Assembly (NCBI GenBank): GCA_043802425.1
Contig: JAZDLA010000001.1
Span: 1 to 15,981 of the forward strand
Length of the DNA: 15,981 nucleotides
Source: JAGUYA01 sp043802425
Lineage (GTDB): Bacteria > Omnitrophota > Gorgyraeia > Gygaellales > Profunditerraquicolaceae
Direction of reading: 5' to 3'
The notes beneath the pieces are model-generated. The model did no database searches, had not been told where the DNA came from, and saw only the letters and a list, made by a program, of their open reading frames with translations. Both the position numbers and the translations under genes were made by a program. Below, one piece after another: positions 1 to 6,342 of the stretch (positions are counted from its first letter, which is position 1; every line of letters begins with the position of its first letter).

Positions 1-57
1 CTCTTGAATTTTCTTCTCTAGAGCAACAATGGGTTTTTCAAAATCTAGACCATTCAT
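1..57 (-). CDS. accA: Acetyl-CoA carboxylase carboxyltransferase subunit alpha, N-terminal fragment
   Basis: Only the first 19 codons are in the window; the gene runs off the left edge. The translation begins MNGLDFEKPIVALEKKIQE, which matches the typical AccA N-terminus (a short lead, then L-D-F-E-x-P-I-x-x-L-E-x-K-I). AccA is the alpha half of the carboxyltransferase that moves the carboxyl group from biotin carrier protein to acetyl-CoA, the first committed step of fatty-acid synthesis in the cytoplasm. The ATG at 57 lies 12 bp past the stop of the L,D-transpeptidase gene, so it is probably the next gene of that operon. No strong ribosome binding site precedes it. Identification rests on a short but characteristic segment. 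Confidence 0.72.
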   Translation of the reverse strand, partial: MNGLDFEKPIVALEKKIQE

Positions 58-69
58 TTTTTAATGGAG

Positions 70-882
70 TTAGTCGACGATGGTTACTTCTGTCCCGAGG
101 GGAACAATAGCATATATTTCTTCGACTTCGGGGTTAGCCATGCGCACGCACCCTTGAGTAACTTGCCTGCCTAAACTCTGAGGCTCGGTGGTACCGTGTA
201 TTCCGTATCCGGGTAAATCAAACCCTAACCAACGCGAACCAAGGATATTCTCAGGGCTGCTAGAGGGAACTACTACGCCCGCCTTAAACCAGGTGGGGTT
301 GGGAAGTTTATTGATAATTGTGAAATTCCCGACAGGGGTAGAATTATTCTTACCCGTGGAAACAATATAAGTCTTCACTATCTCTTCGTCTGTCTTTAGA
401 ATAAGGGTATTCTGGGATTTATCCACGACTATGCTAAAAGGCGCTACCCAGACTTTTAGTTTTCTGCCCGGGATAATCGTATCATCTCTTAAACCGTTGC
501 TTTTTTTTATCAATTCGGCAGAGGTCTTAAATTCTTTGGCGATTTTGGTTAATGTATCTCCGGGCTTTACTTCATAAAGAATGCTCTTGGGGGTTAAGAC
601 AGGTGAAAATAATATTTTTATATTTATTCCTTCTATCTTTTTCTGCCAATTCATAACTTCGCTTGAATTAGGAAAATCGTTAATCAATTTCTGGTATATA
701 GACTTTGCCGCAAAAAGATTACCTTTATTTAAAGAATCCGCGGCGTCCCTCGATAAGGCGGAAATAGAAGTAAATTTACCCGGCTTTATCTGCCAGCAGA
801 AATTGATCTTTTTTAATAAAACTATAAAAACAGCCAAGACGATTAAAATTATACTGATCCCTAAAACCAATCTCTTATTCAC
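70..882 (-). CDS. Membrane-anchored LysM / YkuD L,D-transpeptidase
   Basis: A 270-residue envelope protein expected to form or remodel 3-3 peptidoglycan cross-links, or attach proteins to peptidoglycan, in the periplasm. Visible parts are: one N-terminal membrane segment (about 5-24); a short helical TPR-like stretch (about 44-83); a LysM peptidoglycan-binding domain (about 103-145, YEVKPGDTLTKIAKEF then IIPGRKLKV); and a YkuD catalytic domain (about 148-269). The catalytic-site residues are H229 in GIHGT and C245 in TQGCVRM. The family usually has S/T-H/R-G-C, so Q243 is a variation. The start is GTG at 882, supported by AAGGAGGG at 86-93 in the 880s (positions 886-893), which overlaps the stop of the upstream gene. 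It lies 12 bp downstream of the DUF212 gene and 12 bp upstream of accA, suggesting one operon. Physiological substrate is inferred from the family. Confidence 0.93.
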   Translation of the reverse strand: MNKRLVLGISIILIVLAVFIVLLKKINFCWQIKPGKFTSISALSRDAADSLNKGNLFAAKSIYQKLINDFPNSSEVMNWQKKIEGINIKILFSPVLTPKSILYEVKPGDTLTKIAKEFKTSAELIKKSNGLRDDTIIPGRKLKVWVAPFSIVVDKSQNTLILKTDEEIVKTYIVSTGKNNSTPVGNFTIINKLPNPTWFKAGVVVPSSSPENILGSRWLGFDLPGYGIHGTTEPQSLGRQVTQGCVRMANPEVEEIYAIVPLGTEVTIVD

Positions 883-894
883 TAACCCTCCTTT

Positions 895-1344
895 TTACCG
901 CAATAAAAAAGCTACTATTATGCCTAATATGGCCCCGACCAAAACTTCAACCGGAGTATGCCCTACTAATTCGCGTAGCCTACCTTCAGAAATTCTACCC
1001 TGCCAATAAATATCATCCATTACTTTATTTAAAATACGCGCCTGCTTGCCGGTTGAACGCCTGACACCCTGGGCGTCAAACATTACCACAATAGCAAAGG
1101 AAGCAGCCAGGGCAAAATAAACGGTATCAAAACCGTATTCAAGGCCAAGGCTCATCGCTAAACAGCTGGCACCTGAGGCATGACTGGAAGGCATCCCTCC
1201 CGTACCTACTAACCAGCGGAAATCAAACCTTCTCTGCCGGATAACTCCGATGATTACCTTTATAGCCTGGGCAATCAACCAGGCAGCCAGGGTAATCATA
1301 AAAATTTTATTCTTGCCGATTTGGATAAAAATATCTTGCATCAT
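895..1344 (-). CDS. Divergent PAP2 family (DUF212) integral membrane protein
   Basis: This 149-residue protein belongs to the DUF212 / divergent PAP2 family, related to B. subtilis YuiD and distantly to acid phosphatases and vanadium haloperoxidases. The sequence shows the family signatures GGMPSSHAS (49-57), FDAQGVRRSTGKQA (89-102) and ELVGHTPVEVLVGAILG (125-141), with about four hydrophobic segments. PAP2 relatives hydrolyse lipid phosphates such as undecaprenyl pyrophosphate or phosphatidate in the membrane. Activity of the DUF212 branch is not well established, so a lipid-phosphatase role is inference. The start ATG overlaps the stop of the upstream coiled-coil gene by 4 bp (ATGA), which indicates translational coupling; a second ATG follows at codon 2. 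There is no clear Shine-Dalgarno site of its own. It sits between a coiled-coil membrane protein and an L,D-transpeptidase, consistent with an envelope role. Confidence 0.92.
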   Translation of the reverse strand: MMQDIFIQIGKNKIFMITLAAWLIAQAIKVIIGVIRQRRFDFRWLVGTGGMPSSHASGASCLAMSLGLEYGFDTVYFALAASFAIVVMFDAQGVRRSTGKQARILNKVMDDIYWQGRISEGRLRELVGHTPVEVLVGAILGIIVAFLLR

Positions 1345-1967
1345 TTATTTAAGGAGGCGGGCGTTACCTCTATATTTAACCTCACCGGATGAGTAGATTT
1401 TCCGTTTTTGATCAGATACCCGCGGTTTCCTTCTATAATTTTATTAGTCTGCCCCCGGTGATTTATCCAGGTATAGACTCTGGTTTTGTTTTTCTTCAAT
1501 GCGCTGATTACCCTATTCAATTCGGGAATAGAGCTTAACTTTACTTTGAGGCTATCGTTCTCTTGAAAGACCTGCATTACCTGATTACTCAATTTATTCC
1601 TCTGCTCTATTAAAACCATGTTCTCGGCCTTTAAGAGGGCAAATTTAGCGCTTAAGTCTTCAGTTTTCTTCTCTATCTGTGCACGCTCGGCAAATAGTTT
1701 GTTCATCCTCTTTTTGCTGGCCTTCAAATATCCTTTGAGTCCTGAGGCCTTCGTATTCAGTTGACTCTGTAATTCCTTTTCTTTTTCTAATTCCTGCGAG
1801 AGGATTTGTTTATTTTTTTCTAAGGCCGCGATTTGGCCCCGCAGCTGGTTTAAATTACGCAATAAATCATGTTTCTCTTGCAGCAGCGGCCAAACCATAG
1901 AAAGGCTAAACAGGCTGATACAGATCAAAAACACAATTAAGGCATTCTTCAGCAGTACTTTATTCAT
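1341..1967 (-). CDS. Membrane-anchored coiled-coil protein of unknown function
   Basis: I do not recognise a named family. The 208-residue protein has one N-terminal hydrophobic segment (about 8-27). A long Leu/Lys/Glu/Gln-rich stretch (about 30-145) with heptad-like spacing is almost certainly a coiled coil. A short C-terminal domain (about 155-208, beginning around TRVYTWINHRGQ) has alternating hydrophobic residues that suggest beta strands. The expected topology is a single anchor with the coiled coil on the far side of the membrane, as in division or envelope scaffold proteins. Coiled-coil regions give misleading similarity, so no function is assigned. It is the first gene of the operon that continues with DUF212, an L,D-transpeptidase and accA. 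The ATG at 1967 has no Shine-Dalgarno site and lies only a few bases downstream of a TATAAT box, so the transcript may be leaderless. Confidence 0.82.
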   Translation of the reverse strand: MNKVLLKNALIVFLICISLFSLSMVWPLLQEKHDLLRNLNQLRGQIAALEKNKQILSQELEKEKELQSQLNTKASGLKGYLKASKKRMNKLFAERAQIEKKTEDLSAKFALLKAENMVLIEQRNKLSNQVMQVFQENDSLKVKLSSIPELNRVISALKKNKTRVYTWINHRGQTNKIIEGNRGYLIKNGKSTHPVRLNIEVTPASLNK

Positions 1968-1975
1968 AGGGCTAT

Positions 1976-2004
1976 ATTATATAAATTAGGGATATAAAAA
2001 GCAA
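1976..2004 (-). promoter_or_regulatory. Sigma70-type promoter of the coiled-coil/DUF212/LDT/accA operon
   Basis: On the minus strand TTGCTT (2004-1999) and a perfect TATAAT (1981-1976) are separated by exactly 17 bp. The expected transcription start, about 7 bases past the -10 box, falls near 1969, two bases before the ATG at 1967. This would give a leaderless or near-leaderless mRNA, in agreement with the absence of a Shine-Dalgarno site. The assignment is by motif only. Confidence 0.5.
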
Positions 2005-2055
2005 GTCTTTTTCTTGGTGATTCCAATGTTAGATTAGAAGGTTTACTACGTCTAT

Positions 2056-2061
2056 TATAAT
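2056..2061 (+). promoter_or_regulatory. Candidate -10 box of the comM promoter
   Basis: A perfect TATAAT lies 18 bp before the comM ATG. Upstream, the best -35 candidate at 16-17 bp spacing (TTAGAA, 2034-2039) is poor. Transcription would start near 2067-2069, leaving a 5' leader of only about 12 nt that consists almost entirely of the G-rich ribosome binding site. Weakly supported because of the poor -35 element. Confidence 0.35.
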
Positions 2062-2066
2062 AAAAA

Positions 2067-2077
2067 GGGGGTGGAGG
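2067..2077 (+). promoter_or_regulatory. Ribosome binding site that decides the comM start
   Basis: The G-rich run GGGGGTGGAGG lies directly upstream of ATG 2080. GGAGG ends only 2 nt before the ATG, closer than usual. A GTG at 2071 is in frame and would add three residues (M-E-V), but it lies inside the binding site itself. Family members begin with M-L-A-K-V, so ATG 2080 is preferred. Confidence 0.5.
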
Positions 2078-2079
2078 TA

Positions 2080-3654
2080 ATGTTAGCAAAAGTTTTTAGC
2101 TTTAGCCTCTTAGGTATAGAGGCGTATCCTATTGAAGTAGAAGTAGATGTATCCAGGGGACTGCCGGTAATAACCTTGGTGGGTTTGGCAGATACAGCCA
2201 TCAGGGAAAGTAAAGAAAGGGTAAAATCCGCAATCAAAAACTCTGGTTTTCACTGGCCTACGGAGAGAATCACCATAAGCCTGGCGCCTTCGGATATAAA
2301 AAAGGAAGGGGCTTCTTTTGACCTGGCGATAGCCTTGGGGATACTTTCCGCAACAGAACAGTTAAACAGTACCGGATTAAAGGAGTACTACCTATTGGGC
2401 GAACTTGCTTTGGACGGCTCTCTTAGGCCTTCACGGGGAATTTTGCCTATCAGCATAGCTATAGCTAAATCCCTGCCTGACCTTGCCTCGCCGGCAGGCA
2501 GGCGGCAGGCAGGCGCAATCAAGAATATCATTGTCCCCTATCAAAATGCCAAAGAGGCAGCCATAGTCTACGGTATCAGAACCTTTGCGGTAAAGACATT
2601 AAGAGAAACCGTAGAATTTTTAAACAATCCGGATACGGTTAAGCCTTTCAAATTAGATTTAGGCCAATTATTCAAAGAAAACGCCAATTACGAAATAGAT
2701 TTTTCAGAAGTCAAAGGACAATATCTGGCAAAAAGAGCCCTGGAGGTCGCGGTCTCCGGTGGCCACAATGTCCTTTTTATCGGTCCACCGGGTAGCGGTA
2801 AGAGTATGCTGGCGAAAAGAATCCCCACTATCTTACCCGACTTAACTTTAGAAGAGGCGCTGGAAGTAACCAAAATACATTCTGTCGCCGGCAGCATACC
2901 GGCTGAAAAAGGCATCATGAGCACCCGTCCTTTTCGTAGCCCCCACCATACCATTTCTGACATCGGGCTCGTAGGAGGCGGCTCCATACCCAAACCCGGA
3001 GAAATCAGCCTGGCGCATCAGGGAGTATTATTCCTGGATGAACTCCCAGAATTCCACCGTAATTGCCTGGAGTCCCTGCGACAACCCTTAGAAGACGGTT
3101 TCATCAAGATATCGCGGATAACTAAATCTTTTCGTTTTCCTGCCTCTTTTATGCTAGTTTGTGCGATGAACCCCTGCCCCTGTGGGTATTATACTGACCC
3201 CAAGAAGGCCTGTCGGTGTAACCCTAATAAGATACAGAATTATATGGGTAAAATCTCAGGGCCGCTATTAGATAGGATTGATATTCATATTGAATTGCCT
3301 GCTATCAAATATAAAGAACTTACTGAGACAAAAGAAGCAGAGTCCTCTGCCGTAATTAAAGCGAGGGTGGAAAAGGCACGGGAGGTTCAGAGAGAACGAT
3401 TTAAAAACGAAAGTATTTTTAATAATGCCCAGATGAATACAAAGCTGATTAAGAAATACTGTGTTTTAGAAAACGAAGCAAAAGAATTATTGAGGTTGGC
3501 AATGACAGAGCTGGGATTATCGGCAAGGGCTTATGATAAGGTTTTAAAGGTTGCAAGGACGATTGCGGATTTGGCAGGTTCAGAGGATATACAGGCTGGC
3601 CATATCTCAGAAGTCTTACAGTATAGAAGCCTGGATAGGCAATGGTATTATTAG
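2080..3654 (+). CDS. comM: YifB/ComM family Mg-chelatase-like AAA+ ATPase
   Basis: ComM is a hexameric AAA+ helicase that drives branch migration when transformed single-stranded DNA is integrated; many relatives are annotated only as YifB. From ATG 2080 the protein is 524 residues. It has the N-terminal ChlI/S5-like domain (about 18-140; SRGLPVITLVGLADTAIRES and SLAPSDIKKEGASFDL are typical). The central Mg-chelatase AAA+ domain has Walker A GPPGSGKS (235-242) and Walker B LFLDE (317-321). A Cys-rich segment follows (NPCPCG with C366, C368, C378 and C380), then sensor/arginine-finger sequence GPLLDRIDIH, and a C-terminal helical domain. Residues about 133-146 (PDLASPAGRRQAGA) are an extra in-frame insertion made by a GC-rich near-palindrome. 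It is the only plus-strand gene. Its TAG directly abuts the stop of the convergent SGNH gene, leaving no room for a terminator. Function by family is secure; competence in this organism is not shown. Confidence 0.96.
   Translation: MLAKVFSFSLLGIEAYPIEVEVDVSRGLPVITLVGLADTAIRESKERVKSAIKNSGFHWPTERITISLAPSDIKKEGASFDLAIALGILSATEQLNSTGLKEYYLLGELALDGSLRPSRGILPISIAIAKSLPDLASPAGRRQAGAIKNIIVPYQNAKEAAIVYGIRTFAVKTLRETVEFLNNPDTVKPFKLDLGQLFKENANYEIDFSEVKGQYLAKRALEVAVSGGHNVLFIGPPGSGKSMLAKRIPTILPDLTLEEALEVTKIHSVAGSIPAEKGIMSTRPFRSPHHTISDIGLVGGGSIPKPGEISLAHQGVLFLDELPEFHRNCLESLRQPLEDGFIKISRITKSFRFPASFMLVCAMNPCPCGYYTDPKKACRCNPNKIQNYMGKISGPLLDRIDIHIELPAIKYKELTETKEAESSAVIKARVEKAREVQRERFKNESIFNNAQMNTKLIKKYCVLENEAKELLRLAMTELGLSARAYDKVLKVARTIADLAGSEDIQAGHISEVLQYRSLDRQWYY
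2472..2514. repeat. GC-rich near-palindromic element inserted in comM
   Basis: TGCCTCGCC (2484-2492) pairs with GGCAGGCA (2493-2500) as a palindrome with one extra C. It is followed by the 11-bp unit GGCAGGCAGGC in tandem (2493-2503 and 2504-2514). CCTGCCTG (2472-2479) can also pair with either copy. The block is far more GC-rich than the surrounding gene and is translated in frame as about 14 residues that ComM relatives lack between the AIA-K motif and IIVP. It looks like a small protein-coding palindromic repeat, comparable in behaviour to the Rickettsia palindromic elements. A homologous relation to those is not claimed. Confidence 0.6.
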
Positions 3655-4749
3655 CTATTTCTTAAAATATTCTTTTAGTATTACATTTGCGATATTCTCA
3701 GCCAGGAGCCTGTTGCCTTTTTTCGTGCAGTGCCCGAAGTCGCCGCCGAACATATCTATAAAATACATCTTGTAGCTACCTTTTTTCACTGCCTCTTTAA
3801 AGGTCTTTTCATTATCGACAAAAAGAACGCCATCAATATTGCCTTGAAATATCTTTTTTAACGGTTCTATATTAAGCATGGGGTATTGGACACAGACTAA
3901 TTTTATCTTTCTTTTATCCAGAATTTCCTTAAGCTTATGGTAATTAGAGGCTGTCGTAGGATTATATCCGTTCAACCTTGTCTGATTTGCCTTACTAGAG
4001 CACTCTTCTGCAAGCGTAAATTGCCCCATCTCCCTATATACAGTCCCTAATGCCCCATATAATGTTGATGCTACTTCACTCCCGGGATTTAACTCCAGGG
4101 CTTTTTTATAAGCATCCTCATTTTTAATGTTGTCTTCCTGCTGGACATTTGTTTTTCTTAATCTCATATTAAGCGGGCTGGGTTGGCGTTCTTGGGCTGG
4201 TGATTTATCTCCAGGTAGTTTATACAATCCTATCTCTTTTGCTTTGGCTGCCATATGGAGCCAAAGGAGCCGCGCCAATTTATATGTCCTGAATGGCTTG
4301 ATAAACAGCATAGTTTTCGAAAGAGTAGGCCTCTCATATGGAATATGCTCTCCCCAGTCGTTTATCCCAATCATCGCCACCACCATGTCAGGATGGTATC
4401 TATCAAGATAAGGCTCTACCTGGCTTAATATAGCTGGGGTATTCGAGCCGATAATACCCTTGTCTATCACGCTAAACTTTATTCCTATGTTATGCTGGTC
4501 TAATATCTCTTGAAGATGGGGGGGCCATTGCCCTCTAGTAGTGGACTCCCCTAAACAGAGGATTCTATAGGCATCTTTTTGTCTTATAGAAAGCTTATTT
4601 CTATGTTCTTGCAATGAAAGGATTACAAAACCGCCCAAACGCAAGCATGTTTCAAGCAAAACAAGAGTTATTAATACGGCGAATATCATAAGAGCTATTT
4701 TTTGCCAAAGGGATGTTTTGATATAAGGAAGAGTATTCCTAGCCATCAT
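3655..4749 (-). CDS. Membrane-anchored SGNH/GDSL-type hydrolase with TPR-like insertion
   Basis: A 364-residue protein with one N-terminal membrane anchor (about 17-35) and an SGNH-hydrolase fold predicted outside the cytoplasmic membrane. The four family blocks are visible: I, CLGEST with nucleophile S69; II, glycine at G98/G101 in KGIIGSNT; III, GINDWG with N130; V, D337-F-G-H340. Such enzymes act as esterases, or as O-acetyl transferases on exported polysaccharides; the substrate cannot be told here. Between blocks III and V, residues about 180-258 carry a charged linker and a TPR-like helical pair (DAYKKALELNPGS, then GTVYREMGQFTLAEEC). It is the last gene of the GT-C/SGNH set, separated by 76 bp from the upstream GT39 gene. 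It converges with comM with no bases between the stops. ATG 4749 and the next codon ATG are both possible starts; neither has a strong Shine-Dalgarno site. Confidence 0.88.
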   Translation of the reverse strand: MMARNTLPYIKTSLWQKIALMIFAVLITLVLLETCLRLGGFVILSLQEHRNKLSIRQKDAYRILCLGESTTRGQWPPHLQEILDQHNIGIKFSVIDKGIIGSNTPAILSQVEPYLDRYHPDMVVAMIGINDWGEHIPYERPTLSKTMLFIKPFRTYKLARLLWLHMAAKAKEIGLYKLPGDKSPAQERQPSPLNMRLRKTNVQQEDNIKNEDAYKKALELNPGSEVASTLYGALGTVYREMGQFTLAEECSSKANQTRLNGYNPTTASNYHKLKEILDKRKIKLVCVQYPMLNIEPLKKIFQGNIDGVLFVDNEKTFKEAVKKGSYKMYFIDMFGGDFGHCTKKGNRLLAENIANVILKEYFKK

Positions 4750-4825
4750 AAAAATAATTAAAATATACCTATTAAAACCTTATTCCTGTTGTGTTTCCTA
4801 CTTTGAATATGCCTCTTTCAATAAG

Positions 4826-6319
4826 TTAACGTCTCTTAAAAATATAAAGCCTGGAGACCTGATTTAGATTATCGCCTTTAGGATAGGTTATAATATCCGT
4901 ATTTTTAAAATCTTTTTTTAAAGTATACAAAAGCCTATCAGAGAAAATATACGGCTGATAAAGTATCCATAATCTATTATTTTCATTAAGCAGGGGGTAA
5001 ATTTTTTCTGTAAGTTTTTTAATTTCGAAATTTATGTATTTCTCATCTCCCATCAAAGCATCTCTTACAATAGCGGACCTGGGGCCATCCGGAAACTTAA
5101 AAAGCCGAGGCGGAAAATTCTGCCTCCAATAGTATTCAAAAGGAACTACGCTTAGCCCAGTGGCCACTATGACATCTCTTTTATCTGAATTCTTCTGTAC
5201 ATATTCCGAAATAACCCTGTCATTACTTTTTCTATATATAAAATAATAATTAAACAAAATGCAGGAAGTGGCTACGGTAATTATTATGACTAAAACTAGA
5301 CGCAAAAAAGGTATCCTGACATTATTTAAGCCAACGCCCATAATTAAACAGAAAGCCGGAAATACTAAGATATCGTATCTACCCGCAACATAGCTGGGTA
5401 TTTTTAAAGAAATAAAAAATGCTAGGGCGAGAGGGATAATAAGATAGGTCGATAAAAATAAGTTTTGTCTTTCTCTGTTAACTAGGCCTATTATAAAAAT
5501 AAGAACCAATATGGGTACGGTTATCTTTAGAATAACGGATAACAAAGGCGTTATGGGTAGCCTCCAGCTTAATAAAGAAAAACGCAGAAAAGTCGAAAAT
5601 AAATCTTTTATCGTTGGCGCACTAATCCAAGGGTTCATATCAAGCCTGATCTGTCTAAATAAAATCGCTATTCTAGGTAGATAAGCAAGTAATATACATA
5701 ACTGGCTCCAGGCAAACTTTTGTAGAATATTCCTTACGGGGAAGAAAAGACAAAAACAAATTTGTGCCGACAAAAGCAAGATGCCGTAATTATGGGCGTA
5801 TAAACATAGAACGGTGGCTAAGATATAGGCTATCCAGAAAATATTCCTGTTCTTTTCTATACTTAGATAGAGCATAAAAGAAGAAGCTAGTGATAAGAAT
5901 GCTAACAAAGTATATGCCCTCGCTTCCTGCGAGTAATAAATATGAATGGGAGAGATTGCTGCAAATAACGCTGCATAAATTCCTGTTTTCCTGTCAAAAA
6001 TGGTTGCCCCCGTAATAAAAACCAAGGGTATTAACAAAATACCAAAAAGAGCAGATAATAAACGCAAGGAGAATTCAGATCCCCCCCAAATGAGTATCCA
6101 ATAATGCAGCATACTGTAATATAAAGGAGGCATGGGATCTTTGATTTGCTCGGCCCAAAGCATAACCACATTCTTAGACATCATTACGGAATAAGCTTCA
6201 TCTAACCATAAACTCTGATTTCCTAAGTGGTATAACCGCAGAATCACGGCAATAAAGATTATAAATATGCATAATAATTTATTCTTATCTAAGAGATGGC
6301 CTGTTATTATTTGTTTCAT
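4826..6319 (-). CDS. GT39-like (PMT_2 / ArnT-type) membrane glycosyltransferase
   Basis: A 497-residue polytopic GT-C glycosyltransferase, with about 10-12 hydrophobic segments. Such enzymes take a sugar from a polyprenyl-phosphate donor and transfer it, on the outer face of the inner membrane, to lipid, glycan or protein. Diagnostic features are the first-loop acidic motif SLWLDEAYS (D40, E41), DPMPPLYY in the same loop, and YYSQEARAYTL (E132, R134), typical of the PF13231 group. A non-hydrophobic C-terminal domain (about 380-497) follows. A 7-G tract in the coding strand spans codons 78-80 (W-G-G). It lies 23 bp downstream of an SGNH hydrolase gene and upstream of another, so it is probably co-transcribed with them. 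The start ATG 6319 has only a weak AGGG upstream. Sugar and acceptor are unknown. Confidence 0.91.
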   Translation of the reverse strand: MKQIITGHLLDKNKLLCIFIIFIAVILRLYHLGNQSLWLDEAYSVMMSKNVVMLWAEQIKDPMPPLYYSMLHYWILIWGGSEFSLRLLSALFGILLIPLVFITGATIFDRKTGIYAALFAAISPIHIYYSQEARAYTLLAFLSLASSFMLYLSIEKNRNIFWIAYILATVLCLYAHNYGILLLSAQICFCLFFPVRNILQKFAWSQLCILLAYLPRIAILFRQIRLDMNPWISAPTIKDLFSTFLRFSLLSWRLPITPLLSVILKITVPILVLIFIIGLVNRERQNLFLSTYLIIPLALAFFISLKIPSYVAGRYDILVFPAFCLIMGVGLNNVRIPFLRLVLVIIITVATSCILFNYYFIYRKSNDRVISEYVQKNSDKRDVIVATGLSVVPFEYYWRQNFPPRLFKFPDGPRSAIVRDALMGDEKYINFEIKKLTEKIYPLLNENNRLWILYQPYIFSDRLLYTLKKDFKNTDIITYPKGDNLNQVSRLYIFKRR

Positions 6320-6342
6320 CTTTAAACCCTAAGCTATATACT

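Noticed and set aside
581..1009. A 142-codon plus-strand open frame crossing two genes
   Set aside because: It spans the L,D-transpeptidase and DUF212 genes antisense, and both of those carry clear family motifs.
2071..2079. GTG start three codons before the comM ATG
   Set aside because: The GTG lies inside the Shine-Dalgarno run, and relatives start with M-L-A-K-V, so ATG 2080 is preferred.
4750..4825. Promoter in the 76-bp gap before the SGNH gene
   Set aside because: Several TATA-like words occur, but none has a matching -35 at proper spacing that stands out from AT-rich background.
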